Assembly: GCF_002979775.1 (NCBI RefSeq)
Contig: NZ_PCPR01000002.1
Coordinates: 1-64,000, forward strand
DNA length: 64,000 nt
Direction of reading: 5' to 3'
Source of the DNA: Arthrobacter sp. MYb23
Lineage (GTDB): Bacteria; Actinomycetota; Actinomycetes; Actinomycetales; Micrococcaceae
A program made the translations under genes and the position numbers. Shown here piece after piece: positions 17,273 to 29,858 of the stretch (its first letter is position 1; each line of letters begins with the position of its first letter). Under the pieces are notes generated by a model. It ran no database searches and had not been told where the DNA came from. It saw only the letters and a list, made by a program, of their open reading frames with translations.

Positions 17273-18145
17273 TTACCGGACCGCAACCCGCAGTTTGTTC
17301 CTCCATGGGTCCTCGAAGTGAAGCTCTGCTCCGGTGTGATGATGCTGCACCCCCGCAACCTTGAGGCGATCGCCCAGCGCTGCGACATGGTCATTACCGG
17401 GGACTTCGATCAGCACCTCTCCCAGGCCCAGGGTGTCCTTACGGGGTCCGGCTCCGCGACTATTCCAGACGTTCATGGCCATGTGATGGTGATATCCGCC
17501 TGCGGACACGAACAGTGCCTGGCCGTGCCACCCCGCAGTCCGCTCGAATCCGAGTGTGTCCACGTAAAACTTTTGCGCAGTCTCCACGTCCCCCACTTGC
17601 AGGTGAACATGCCCGATTCCGGCAGCGGCCTCGAGTTGCCCTGTCACGGCAGCTTCACTCAGGTGCTGCTGGAGGAAGCGTTGCGGGGGCAAGGCCACGT
17701 TGTCCATGACCACGTTCTTGCCATCCCATTGCCACAGTTCGCGGGGTTTGTCGTAGTAGAGCTCAATGCCGTTGCCCTCGGGGTCGGTGAAATAGAACGC
17801 CTCGCTGACGAGGTGGTCGGCGCTGCCCGCAAAAGCGCGGGGTTCATACTGGGCGGCGCTGGCAATGGTGGCTGCCAATGACGGCTGGTCCTCGAACAGG
17901 ATGGCTGTGTGAAACAGGCCGGCCTCGCCGCGCCCCGGAATCTGCAGCCCCGCCGCCGGAGCAAGGTGAACCACCGGCTTGCCGACACGCCCCAGATACA
18001 GCCCGCCATCCTGCTCGGCAACCACCTTCAGGCCCAGGGCGCGCTGGTAGTAGTCGCTCATGACCTTCATGTCGCCAACCTTGAGCATGACGGTGCCCAT
18101 GGTGAGTTCGGCAGGCAGAAGATCCTGACTGGATGAAATGGTCAT
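17273..18145 (-). CDS. VOC-family protein, two-domain extradiol dioxygenase-like (CatE/MhqA type)
   Basis: The 290-aa protein has two vicinal-oxygen-chelate modules. The first (about 15-130) starts MGTVMLKVGDMKVMSDYYQR and contains FHTAILFED and YFTDPEGNGIELYYD. The second (about 170-290) contains GHVHLQVGDVETAQKFY, GGYHHHMAMNVWNS and LHFEDPWRNKLRV. The architecture matches CatE/YfiE-like catechol or hydroquinone 2,3-dioxygenases, iron enzymes that cleave aromatic diols. GGGAG lies before ATG 18145. Its promoter carries the palindrome TTGAAGCTTCAA, the pattern used by MarR-type quinone or aromatic sensors, which fits an aromatic substrate. Substrate is not determined. Confidence 0.8.
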   Translation of the reverse strand: MTISSSQDLLPAELTMGTVMLKVGDMKVMSDYYQRALGLKVVAEQDGGLYLGRVGKPVVHLAPAAGLQIPGRGEAGLFHTAILFEDQPSLAATIASAAQYEPRAFAGSADHLVSEAFYFTDPEGNGIELYYDKPRELWQWDGKNVVMDNVALPPQRFLQQHLSEAAVTGQLEAAAGIGHVHLQVGDVETAQKFYVDTLGFERTAGWHGQALFVSAGGYHHHMAMNVWNSRGAGPRKDTLGLGEVLIEVPGNDHVAALGDRLKVAGVQHHHTGAELHFEDPWRNKLRVAVR

Positions 18146-18202
18146 GTGAAGCTCCCGGTTCTGAGGTGGCCGCGCATCGGCATCCTTCTACCTCTATAAA
18201 TT

Positions 18203-18216
18203 ACTTGAAGCTTCAA
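18203..18216. promoter_or_regulatory. MarR-type operator candidate (TTGAAGCTTCAA) in the VOC gene promoter
   Basis: A perfect 12-bp palindrome, TTGAAGCTTCAA (18205-18216), lies 60 bp before the VOC start. On the minus strand it falls between a possible -35 (TTAGGA) and a TAATTT-like -10, where a bound repressor would block transcription. TTGAA-NN-TTCAA resembles MhqR-like MarR operators. No MarR gene is in the window. Confidence 0.5.
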
Positions 18217-18223
18217 TTTATTC

Positions 18224-22036
<3,813 letters not shown>

Positions 22037-22151
22037 TGATTCAGCCTATTCCACGGCACCGACATCCCAACAGACTGGCAATTTTGCCGGGCCCGAGCCG
22101 CTCTCAGCGTCTTCAGCGCGGCCACTCATGCCAGCCTGTTGGATGCGACGT

Positions 22152-23732
22152 TTATTTGCCGAGGAACTTGTCAAAGCCCTTGGGAAGATTGAGCGACGAC
22201 GGATCGAAGTCTGCTGCACCCTGGCCAAAAGCCGCTCCGGTAGGGGCCGCCGAGGCAGCGTTTGCCCGCTTGGCTTCTGCATCACGCAGCTCTTGGGCTG
22301 CCTTGGCAGGGTTGCCCGAGCGGGCCTTCTTCTTAGGTGCGTTCTTGCCGCCCTTGCGTCCACCTCCGGGACCTCCGAGGCCGGGCATCCCGGGCATCCC
22401 GGGCATACCGCCGCCCTGGGCCAGCTTCTTCATCATCTTCTGGGCTTGGGCGAAGCGCTCCAGCAGGCCATTGACCTCGGAGACATGCACACCGGAACCC
22501 TTGGCGATACGGGCACGGCGTGAGCCGTTGATGATCTTCGGAGCAACACGCTCGTGCGGAGTCATGGAGCGGACGATTGCCTCGACGCGGTCGATCTCTT
22601 TTTCGTCGAAGTTCTCAAGCTGCTGGCGGATGTTCTGCGCACCCGGCATCATCATGAGCATCTTTTTCATGGAGCCCATGTTGCGGATTTGCTGCATCTG
22701 GGCGAGGAAGTCGTCCAGGGTGAAGTCTTCCTGGTCGGCGAACTTCTTCGCCATCCGGGCAGCTTCGTCCTTGTCCCACGACCTCTCGGCCTGTTCGATC
22801 AGTGTGAGGACGTCACCCATGTCCAGGATGCGGGAAGCCATGCGGTCCGGGTGGAAGAGCTCGAAATCATCCAGGCCTTCACCCGTGGACGCAAACATCA
22901 CCGGCTTGCCAGTCACGGACGCGACCGAAAGTGCGGCACCGCCGCGGGCATCGCCGTCGAGCTTGGACAGCACGATACCGGTGAAGTTGACGCCCTCATC
23001 GAACGCCATCGCCGTGTTGACAGCGTCCTGGCCGATCATGGAGTCAATGACGAAGAGGACTTCGTTGGGAATGATCGCCTGGCGGATGCGGCGGGCCTGA
23101 TCCATCATCTCGGCGTCGACGCCAAGACGACCTGCAGTGTCAACAATGACGACGTCGTGCAGCTTCTGGCGCGCTTCCTCGACACCGGCCTTGGCTACGG
23201 CGACGGGGTCCCCGGCAGGGTGCTCGAGCTCGGAGGTGGCGCCGGGGTGCGGAGCGAAGACGGGGACGCCTGCGCGCTGTCCCACAACCTGAAGCTGCGT
23301 CACTGCGTTGGGGCGCTGAAGATCGCAAGCCACCAGCATGGGGCTGTGACCCTGGGACTTGAGCCACTTGGACAGCTTGCCGGCAAGAGTGGTTTTACCG
23401 GCACCTTGGAGGCCGGCAAGCATGATGATGGTGGGGCCGGTCTTGGCCAAACGGATACGACGGGTTTCGCCGCCGAGGATCTCTTTGAGTTCCTCGTTGA
23501 CGATCTTGACGATCTGCTGGCTCGGGTTCAATGCTCCCGAGACTTCGGCGCCCAAGGCACGTTCACGGATACGGCCTGTGAACTCGCGGACCACGGATAC
23601 TGCAACGTCCGCATCCAGCAAGGCACGGCGGATCTCACGAACGGTGGCATCGACGTCAGCCTCGGTGAGGCGGCCCTTGCCACGAAGGTTCTTGAAGGTT
23701 GCTGTCAACCGGTCAGAGAGTGAATTGAACAC
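22152..23732 (-). CDS. ffh: Signal recognition particle protein Ffh (SRP54)
   Basis: Ffh binds signal sequences of nascent membrane proteins and delivers ribosomes to FtsY. The 526-aa protein has the N domain, the G domain with GLQGAGKTT, VDTAGR and TKLDGDARGG, and the Met-rich M domain with MGSMKKMLMMMPGA, ending in a GMPGMPGMPG repeat and a basic tail. I start at GTG 23732 (VFNSLSDRL), where the family begins. It is minus-strand and divergent from the G6PDH-like gene. The partner ftsY is about 5 kb away. I found no 4.5S RNA gene in the window. Confidence 0.97.
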   Translation of the reverse strand: MFNSLSDRLTATFKNLRGKGRLTEADVDATVREIRRALLDADVAVSVVREFTGRIRERALGAEVSGALNPSQQIVKIVNEELKEILGGETRRIRLAKTGPTIIMLAGLQGAGKTTLAGKLSKWLKSQGHSPMLVACDLQRPNAVTQLQVVGQRAGVPVFAPHPGATSELEHPAGDPVAVAKAGVEEARQKLHDVVIVDTAGRLGVDAEMMDQARRIRQAIIPNEVLFVIDSMIGQDAVNTAMAFDEGVNFTGIVLSKLDGDARGGAALSVASVTGKPVMFASTGEGLDDFELFHPDRMASRILDMGDVLTLIEQAERSWDKDEAARMAKKFADQEDFTLDDFLAQMQQIRNMGSMKKMLMMMPGAQNIRQQLENFDEKEIDRVEAIVRSMTPHERVAPKIINGSRRARIAKGSGVHVSEVNGLLERFAQAQKMMKKLAQGGGMPGMPGMPGLGGPGGGRKGGKNAPKKKARSGNPAKAAQELRDAEAKRANAASAAPTGAAFGQGAADFDPSSLNLPKGFDKFLGK

Positions 23733-23900
23733 GCGCCGTGCACTTCTTTCGATGGTCTGCGAATGGCGGCCAATGCGGCACGCCATAGTCCTGATCATTC
23801 TTGCCCCGGCAAAGGTGCCTCAGCCAACAAAGCTGAATCGACTACGGGACTCGACTATCTAGGGTACCAAGTCGCACCTGCAAGATGGCATGCTGGCACA

Positions 23901-25301
23901 GTGACCAGCAAAACAACTGTAAAAACGTTGCTCATCCTCGGCGCGTCCGGGGACCTGACAGGCAGGCTGCTTCTGCCCGGACTGGCCGGGCTCCTGGCTT
24001 CCGGCAAGGCGCCCGGCCTTCGTTTGGTGGGGGCGGGTTCTGACCCGTGGTCCCCTGAACAGTGGCAGGAACGCGTCAATACGGCCTTCGCTGCGGCATC
24101 AAGTGCCGCTGACGAATCAGGCCGCGCAGACGTAGCTGCCGTTGCGGCAACCACCGAATACCATCAGGTGGATGTCACCGCTGACGGCCCGTTGGCCGAT
24201 CTGCTGGCCCGGCTGGAGGGTCCGGTTGCCATCTACTTCGCCTTGCCGCCCCACGTCAGCCAGAAGGCCTGCGAGGTTCTCCACCGGGATCAACTGCCCC
24301 CGGGAACTCGCTTGGTGATGGAAAAACCGTTCGGCTCCGGAACGGAATCTGCGCATGAGCTCAACAAGACCCTCGCCGCGCTGGTCCCCGAGGACCACAT
24401 CCACCGCGTGGACCATTTCCTGGGTAAAGCCACGGTACTGAACATCCTGGGGCTGCGTTTCGCCAACAGGTTCCTGGAGCCGGTATGGAACCGGGACCAC
24501 ATTGAGAAGGTGGAGGTCATCTTTGACGAGGACCTGGCACTTGAGGGCAGGGCCCGTTACTACGACACGGCCGGCGCCCTTCGCGACATGATTCAGAGCC
24601 ATCTCCTGCACATCATGGCTTTCCTTGCGATCGATGCCCCGGCCACCATCGAGGAACGGGACCTGCGTGACGCCGTGGCTACGGTCCTGCGGGCCAGCAG
24701 CATCAAAGCCCCATACACCGGCTCCACTCGCCGCGCCCGATACACCGCGGGAACGCTCGGGGAACGGACGGTGCCGGACTACGCTGCCGAGGAAGGCGTG
24801 GACCCTTCCCGCAACACCGAAACCCTGGCCGAGGTCCGGGTGGAGATAGACAACTGGCGGTGGAAGGGCGTCCCGTTCATCCTTCGCTCCGGCAAGGCAC
24901 TGGGACAGCGGCGCAAGGAAGCCGTGATCACCTTCCGGCCTGTCCCCCACCTGCCCAAGGGATTCTCCGGCGTGGACTCTCCCAACCAGCTGCGGATCGG
25001 ATTCGGTCCGGATGTACTCCAACTCGACGTCGATGTGAACGGCCCCGGCGACATCTTCACGCTGGACCGCGCAAGTTTGGTGGCCCAGCTCAACGCGGCC
25101 GGAATGCTCCCCTACGGTGAAGTGCTGGAGGGCATCCTCAACGGCGATCCCTTGTTGTCCGTTCGCGGTGATACTGCCGAGGACTGCTGGCGGATCATCG
25201 AGCCGGTCCTCCGCGCCTGGGAGGCCGGCGACGTCCCCCTGGAAGAGTACGACGCCGGCAGCGCGGGGCCGGCGAGCTGGCCCACCGACGTCGTGGGCTA
25301 A
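23901..25301 (+). CDS. Glucose-6-phosphate dehydrogenase-like protein (divergent)
   Basis: The 466-aa product has the G6PDH fold: GASGDLTGRLLLPGL for NADP binding, MEKPFGSG, and RVDHFLGKATVLN in place of the common RIDHYLGKE. IQSHLLHIMAF retains the catalytic-His region. It catalyses, or is derived from an enzyme that catalyses, oxidation of glucose-6-phosphate in the pentose phosphate pathway. It stands alone, without opcA, tal or tkt that normally flank zwf in actinobacteria, so it is likely a second paralogue. GTG 23901 is chosen because the Rossmann strand follows at once; the ribosome-binding site is weak. It is convergent with glnB, and a terminator separates them. Confidence 0.85.
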   Translation: MTSKTTVKTLLILGASGDLTGRLLLPGLAGLLASGKAPGLRLVGAGSDPWSPEQWQERVNTAFAAASSAADESGRADVAAVAATTEYHQVDVTADGPLADLLARLEGPVAIYFALPPHVSQKACEVLHRDQLPPGTRLVMEKPFGSGTESAHELNKTLAALVPEDHIHRVDHFLGKATVLNILGLRFANRFLEPVWNRDHIEKVEVIFDEDLALEGRARYYDTAGALRDMIQSHLLHIMAFLAIDAPATIEERDLRDAVATVLRASSIKAPYTGSTRRARYTAGTLGERTVPDYAAEEGVDPSRNTETLAEVRVEIDNWRWKGVPFILRSGKALGQRRKEAVITFRPVPHLPKGFSGVDSPNQLRIGFGPDVLQLDVDVNGPGDIFTLDRASLVAQLNAAGMLPYGEVLEGILNGDPLLSVRGDTAEDCWRIIEPVLRAWEAGDVPLEEYDAGSAGPASWPTDVVG

Positions 25302-25338
25302 AGACTGATGGCGCATCAAAGACAGCGTTAAGACCGAA

Positions 25339-25374
25339 AGCGGGCCGGGTACCTTGACTGGTACCCGGCCCGCT
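25339..25374. terminator. Bidirectional terminator between the G6PDH-like gene and glnB
   Basis: AGCGGGCCGGGTACC (25339-25353) and GGTACCCGGCCCGCT (25360-25374) form a perfect 15-bp stem around TTGACT. Short A and T runs lie on either side. It sits between convergent genes. Confidence 0.85.
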
Positions 25375-25390
25375 TCGCTGCGTCAGGGAC

Positions 25391-25729
25391 TTAGATTGCG
25401 GCCGCGCCGCGCTCCCCGGTCCTGACCCGGACTGCTTCGTAAACATCCACTGTCCAGACCTTGCCGTCACCGGCGCGGCCCGTATTTGAGCTGGCGATGA
25501 GGACATCCAGGATGTCGTCTGCCTGCTCGTCTGTGGCGAGGACCTCGATCCGGATCTTCGGCAGCAGATCCACGTTGTACTCTGCTCCGCGGTACACCTC
25601 GGTGTAGCCGCGCTGCCGGCCGTAGCCGCTGGCCGCGCTGACCGTCAGGCCCTGGACCCCGTATGATTCGAGGCCTTCCCGGACTGCTTCAAGCTTTTCG
25701 GGACGGACGATCGCTGTGATGAGCTTCAT
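25391..25729 (-). CDS. glnB: Nitrogen regulatory protein P-II
   Basis: PII proteins sense 2-oxoglutarate and ATP/ADP and control ammonium uptake. The 112-aa protein starts MKLITAIVRPEKLEAVREGL and has the T-loop GYTEVYRGAEYNVD with Tyr51, the modification site, and the C-loop TGRAGDGKVWV-type sequence. It overlaps the amt stop by 4 bp, so the pair is coupled, and PII most likely docks on this channel to block it (known for AmtB-GlnK). In several actinobacteria a glnD uridylyl- or adenylyltransferase follows directly, but here the next gene is the convergent G6PDH-like gene. Confidence 0.97.
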   Translation of the reverse strand: MKLITAIVRPEKLEAVREGLESYGVQGLTVSAASGYGRQRGYTEVYRGAEYNVDLLPKIRIEVLATDEQADDILDVLIASSNTGRAGDGKVWTVDVYEAVRVRTGERGAAAI

Positions 25730-27057
25730 GCCTGGACACTCTCCTTGCCTTCTGCGGGGGTCTTGGCTGCAGCGGGATCGGACTTTCCGGTCATGGCATT
25801 GTGCAGCGGCTGGAAGCTGCCACCGTGGCCGTTGACTCCGAACTCGTAGGCCGTCTCAGCGTGGAGGCTGAGGTCGACGCCCACGTTCTCCTGCTCGGTG
25901 GAGACCCTGAAGCCCATGGTCTTGTGGATGGCGAAGGCGATGATGGCCGTCATGATGGCCGAGAACGCAATTGCGATACCGGCCGCTGCGAGCTGTGCCC
26001 ACATCTGGGTCCAGCCGCCGCCGTAGAAGAGACCGCCACCCACGCCGTCAGTGGACTTGGCGATGAAGCCAAGCGCTACGGTGCCGATGATGCCGGAGAC
26101 GAGGTGAACGCCTACGACGTCCAAGGAGTCATCGAAGCCCCAGCGGAACTTCAGGCCGACCGCCAAGGCAGAGGCAACGCCGGCGACTACACCCAGGCCG
26201 AGGGCACCAGTGGGGTCCACGTTTGCGCAGGCCGGGGTAATGGCTACCAGGCCGGCTACAACACCGGATGCTGCGCCGAGCGAGGTCGGGTGGCCGTCAC
26301 GAATTCGTTCGGTGATGAGCCAGCCGATCATGGCTGCCGCGGGGGCTGCCAGTGTGTTGATCCAGATCAAGCCCGCCTGCTCTGCGGTGGTAGCTGCGCC
26401 ACCGTTGAAACCGAACCAGCCGAACCAGAGAATTGCAGCGCCCAGCATCACGAAGGGGATGTTGTGGGGACGGTGGTTCGGGTCCTTGCCGAAGCCGCGG
26501 CGGTTACCGATGATGAGGACCAGAACCAAGGCCGCAACACCTGCGTTGATGTGAACTACGGTGCCTCCGGCAAAGTCAATGGCCGGGCCGAGGGCCTTGC
26601 CGATTGCGCCTTCGGGGCCGAAGAGGCCGCCGCCCCAGACCATGTAAGCCAGCGGGCAGTAAACCAGGGTGACCCAGACCGGAACGAAGAGGCTCCAGGC
26701 GCCGAACTTGGCGCGGTCAGCGATGGCGCCGCTGATGAGGGCTACGGTGATGATGGCGAACGTTGCCGCATAGCCAATCTTGATCATCGCGTCCGGGGTG
26801 GTTTCAACTCCCATAAGACCGAAGGAAGCGAACGGGTTGCCCACGATCTCCAAGAAGCCTTCGCCGGAGCTCATTGATGCGCCCCACAGCACCCAGACAA
26901 CTCCGACGATTCCGATGGAGATGAAGCTCATCATCATCATGTTCAGGGCTGCTTTGGCGCGTGTCATGCCGCCGTAGAAAAATGCCAGACCAGGTGTCAT
27001 GAACAGCACAAGCGCCGCCGCCACCATGACCCATACGTGACCTGCGGTAAGTTCCAT
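25726..27057 (-). CDS. amt: Ammonium transporter
   Basis: Amt channels admit ammonium across the membrane. The 443-aa protein begins MELTAGHVWVMVAAALVLFM, has 11 hydrophobic segments, and shows ALNMMMMSFISIGIVGVVWVL, the signature FAGGTVVHINAGVAALV with the pore His, and GFDDSLDVVGVHLVSGIIG with the second pore His. I start at ATG 27057, preceded by GAGGA; the longer frame to 27150 adds a hydrophilic stretch. It is cotranscribed with glnB. The 276-bp upstream gap holds a GlnR-like half-box (see separate entry). Confidence 0.96.
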   Translation of the reverse strand: MELTAGHVWVMVAAALVLFMTPGLAFFYGGMTRAKAALNMMMMSFISIGIVGVVWVLWGASMSSGEGFLEIVGNPFASFGLMGVETTPDAMIKIGYAATFAIITVALISGAIADRAKFGAWSLFVPVWVTLVYCPLAYMVWGGGLFGPEGAIGKALGPAIDFAGGTVVHINAGVAALVLVLIIGNRRGFGKDPNHRPHNIPFVMLGAAILWFGWFGFNGGAATTAEQAGLIWINTLAAPAAAMIGWLITERIRDGHPTSLGAASGVVAGLVAITPACANVDPTGALGLGVVAGVASALAVGLKFRWGFDDSLDVVGVHLVSGIIGTVALGFIAKSTDGVGGGLFYGGGWTQMWAQLAAAGIAIAFSAIMTAIIAFAIHKTMGFRVSTEQENVGVDLSLHAETAYEFGVNGHGGSFQPLHNAMTGKSDPAAAKTPAEGKESVQA

Positions 27058-27165
27058 GGTGCACGTTCCTCTCTTGCTAGATCTGCGGTTCAACCGCTGT
27101 CCTGACGCCGTTTGCGTCCTGCTTAAGAGTTTTGTGCCGCCGTGTTTCACCTGCGCAGGTTTTAC

Positions 27166-27181
27166 ATTGCGGGCTCGTTAC
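27166..27181 (-). promoter_or_regulatory. Weak GlnR-like box upstream of amt-glnB
   Basis: On the minus strand GTAAC-N6-GCAAT (27166-27181) resembles half of the GlnR consensus GTnAC-N6-GAAAC. A further GAAAC (27144-27148) lies nearby but not at standard spacing. This fits nitrogen control of amt but is weak evidence. Confidence 0.22.
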
Positions 27182-27333
27182 AACAACCTCCCCAACGTAA
27201 ATGGTGCATATCCCCGGTGTTACGGATATGTTTCAGGCGTCGGACTTCACCGGAAATACCCGGTTTTGGACCACATGCACCTCGTTAGCCTCAGAAGCAT
27301 CACCGTTAATCTCACCTGAAGGACCAGCACCGT

Positions 27334-28554
27334 ATGACCGAGTCGCCCAGATCCGTCAAAGCCCCAAGGATCAGGCCGGAGAAGACTCCTCTTCCGCGCG
27401 ATATCAAGGTGATGTTGGCTGCGGCGTTCCTCATCGCCTTGGGCTTTGGCCTGGTGGCCCCGGTCCTGCCGCAGTTCGCCACCACCTTCGACGTCGGCGC
27501 CACTGCTGCCGCCGTCATTGTGAGTATCTTCGCGTTCATGCGGTTGGTCTTCGCACCTGCAGGCGGCGCCTTGATCGGACGGTTCGGCGAGCGGAACGTC
27601 TACGTCAGCGGACTGCTGATTGTGGCAATCTCCACTGCCGCATGCGCCTTCGCACAGGATTATTGGCAGTTGCTGATCTTCCGTGGTCTCGGTGGAGCCG
27701 GCTCGGTGATGTTTACTGTTGCCGCCATGGGACTGCTCATTCGCCTGGCACCACCGGAACGACGGGGTCGCGTGTCCGGTGCCTATGCCTCGGCCTTCCT
27801 GATAGGAAGTGTGCTGGGTCCGGTGGTGGGCGGTCTGCTGGCAGGCTTCGGCCTCCGGGTGCCTTTCCTGGCCTACGCTGGAGCGCTGTTGGTGGCCGCC
27901 CTGGTAGTTCGCACCCTGCTCAGCGGGGAAGGCAACGCAGCAGAGGACACCGCACCCGCGCCGGCCATGACGCTCAAGGAAGCCTTGGCGGATTCTGCCT
28001 ACCGCGCTGCCATCATTTCGAGTTTCGGCAACGGCTGGGTGACGTTCGGCGTCCGGATGGCCACCATCCCGCTGTTCGCCGTCGCCGTCCTGCAGTCAGC
28101 GCCTGAGACCGCCGCATGGGCGCTGGCCATCTTTGCCGTGGGCAATGCCCTTGCACTGACGTTCAGCGGGCGGCTCGCTGATGCTTGGGGACGTAAGCCA
28201 CTGCTGATCCCCGGTTTGCTCATCACGGGCGCGGCCACCGGCGTCATCGGGCTCACCACTGACCTGACGGGATTCCTGATCGCTTCCGCGGTGGCGGGTT
28301 TCGGCTCCGGATTGCTGGGCCCGGCGCAGCAGGCCGCCGTCGCCGATGTCATTGGCCGCGGCCGCTCGGGAGGAAAAGTACTGGCTATCTTCCAAATGGC
28401 GGCTGATACGGGCGCGATCGTCGGTCCGATCGTGGCCGGGCTGCTCGCTGACCGCCTCGGCTACGGCTGGGCGTTCGGCATCACAGGAGGCGTGCTGCTC
28501 CTTACCGCTGTGGCTTGGCTGCCCGCCCGGGAACCCCTTAAACCCAAAAACTGA
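27334..28554 (+). CDS. MFS transporter
   Basis: The 406-aa protein has 12 predicted membrane segments. Family motifs are GALIGRFGERNVYVSG (motif A, between helices 2 and 3) and GRLADAWGRKPLLIPG (its repeat in the second half). Helix 5 carries SVLGPVVGGLLAGFG, a motif C-like stretch typical of drug-H+ antiporters (known for the family). Substrate is unknown. AAGGA lies 10 bases before ATG 27334. It is divergent from amt, separated by a 276-bp gap, and followed by a large terminator hairpin. Confidence 0.9.
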   Translation: MTESPRSVKAPRIRPEKTPLPRDIKVMLAAAFLIALGFGLVAPVLPQFATTFDVGATAAAVIVSIFAFMRLVFAPAGGALIGRFGERNVYVSGLLIVAISTAACAFAQDYWQLLIFRGLGGAGSVMFTVAAMGLLIRLAPPERRGRVSGAYASAFLIGSVLGPVVGGLLAGFGLRVPFLAYAGALLVAALVVRTLLSGEGNAAEDTAPAPAMTLKEALADSAYRAAIISSFGNGWVTFGVRMATIPLFAVAVLQSAPETAAWALAIFAVGNALALTFSGRLADAWGRKPLLIPGLLITGAATGVIGLTTDLTGFLIASAVAGFGSGLLGPAQQAAVADVIGRGRSGGKVLAIFQMAADTGAIVGPIVAGLLADRLGYGWAFGITGGVLLLTAVAWLPAREPLKPKN

Positions 28555-28556
28555 CC

Positions 28557-28599
28557 GGCAGCAGTGGTTGATCTGAGTTTCAGAACAACAACTGCTGCC
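28557..28599. terminator. Long hairpin between the MFS gene and ftsY (terminator)
   Basis: GGCAGCAGTGGTTGATCTGA (28557-28576) pairs with 28580-28599 around a 3-base loop with 18 of 20 matches. It begins 3 bases after the MFS stop and lies before the convergent ftsY end, so it can serve both strands. Confidence 0.8.
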
Positions 28600-28632
28600 A
28601 GCCAGCTTTGTGCGATGCGTTTGTGCGGAGTG

Positions 28633-29838
28633 CTAGTTGAGCAGTGCGTCCACGAAGCTTTCGGCGTCGAACGGTGCGAGGTCGTCCGGGCCTTCGCCCA
28701 AGCCAATGAGCTTCACGGGGACACCCAGCGACTTCTGGATGGCCACAACAATGCCGCCCTTGGCAGTTCCGTCCAGCTTTGTCAGCACGATGCCGGTGAT
28801 GTTCACCACCTCCGCGAAAACGCGGGCCTGGTTGAGGCCGTTCTGTCCGGTGGTGGCGTCCAGGACCAGCAGGACCTCGTCCACTTCGGCCAGCTTCTCA
28901 ATGACCCGCTTGACCTTGCCGAGCTCATCCATCAGGCCGGTCTTGTTTTGCAGGCGTCCTGCGGTGTCAACCATGACGACGTCGACCTCCTGGTCGATGC
29001 CTGCTTTCACGGCTTCGTAGGCCACGGAAGCGGGATCGGCTCCGTCGATGTCGGACTTGACCGTGGGCACACCCACGCGCTGTCCCCACGTGGCCAGCTG
29101 CTCGGCAGCAGCAGCTCGGAAAGTATCAGCGGCGCCCAACAGGACGTCCTTATCTTCGGCTACCAGCACACGTGCCAGCTTGCCCACTGTGGTGGTCTTG
29201 CCAACGCCGTTCACCCCAACAACAAGCACGACGGCGGGTCGGTCGCCTTTGCGCTCGACGTTCAAGGAACGGTCCATCCCTGGATCAACCAGCTTGATGA
29301 GTTCCTCACGGAGCATCGCCTTGACGTCCTCGGGGCTTCGGGTGCCCAACACCTTGACGCGCTCACGCAGGGCGTCGACCAACTGCATGGTGGGTTCAGT
29401 GCCAAGGTCGGCCAGCAGGAGTGTCTCTTCCACCTCGTCCCAGACGTTTTCGTCGATCTTGTCGCCCGACAACAGAGCCAGGAGACCCTTGCCCAGGATG
29501 TTGTTGGACTTGATCAAGCGGGCGCGAAGGCGGGTGAGCCTGCCTTCCACCGGCGCCGGAGTGTCAATGGCGATTGTTTCGAGCCCGGCGGCGTCATCCG
29601 GGACATCAGTGTCCTCCACCGTCCCGTCGAAGGTGGGAGCTGGCGCCTTCACCGCATCCGGGCGGTCCTCCACAAGGGTTCCGCCGCCTGCTGCCGATGA
29701 CTGGACGGGATCGTTCGCGTCGCGTGTTCCGGGGTACTTGGCGCCGGTCTTCCGGGCTTTCAAGAGTACCGGCACGAGTCCGCCGACCACTACGAGCGCA
29801 GCGAGAATGGACAGAATTATGGGTAGGAAATCGTTCAC
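28633..29838 (-). CDS. ftsY: Signal recognition particle receptor FtsY
   Basis: FtsY receives the Ffh-ribosome complex at the membrane. The 401-aa protein has an N-terminal membrane helix (about 4-26, FLPIILSILAALVVVGGLV), an acidic linker, the NG domain with VVGVNGVGKTTTVGKLA, VMVDTAGRLQ, LVLDATTGQNG and TKLDGTAKGG, and the final ENLDDLAPFDAESFVDALL-type end. It uses a GTG start at 29838. smc ends 20 bp upstream, so smc-ftsY form one transcript, as in most actinobacteria. Confidence 0.97.
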   Translation of the reverse strand: MNDFLPIILSILAALVVVGGLVPVLLKARKTGAKYPGTRDANDPVQSSAAGGGTLVEDRPDAVKAPAPTFDGTVEDTDVPDDAAGLETIAIDTPAPVEGRLTRLRARLIKSNNILGKGLLALLSGDKIDENVWDEVEETLLLADLGTEPTMQLVDALRERVKVLGTRSPEDVKAMLREELIKLVDPGMDRSLNVERKGDRPAVVLVVGVNGVGKTTTVGKLARVLVAEDKDVLLGAADTFRAAAAEQLATWGQRVGVPTVKSDIDGADPASVAYEAVKAGIDQEVDVVMVDTAGRLQNKTGLMDELGKVKRVIEKLAEVDEVLLVLDATTGQNGLNQARVFAEVVNITGIVLTKLDGTAKGGIVVAIQKSLGVPVKLIGLGEGPDDLAPFDAESFVDALLN

Positions 29839-29858
29839 TCCCCTACCTTCTCATAAAG

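Noticed and set aside
22037..22151. Searched for an intrinsic terminator after ffh
   Set aside because: No stem with a following T run is visible; the 115-bp gap holds nothing I can support.
22554..23723. A 389-codon plus-strand frame opposite ffh
   Set aside because: Low complexity with no recognisable fold; ffh on the other strand has complete G and M domains.
24117..25319. A 400-codon minus-strand frame opposite the G6PDH-like gene
   Set aside because: Antisense shadow; the plus-strand frame has clear dehydrogenase motifs and the terminator fits it.
28564..29700. A 378-codon plus-strand frame opposite ftsY
   Set aside because: No motif or start signal; ftsY GTPase motifs are on the minus strand.
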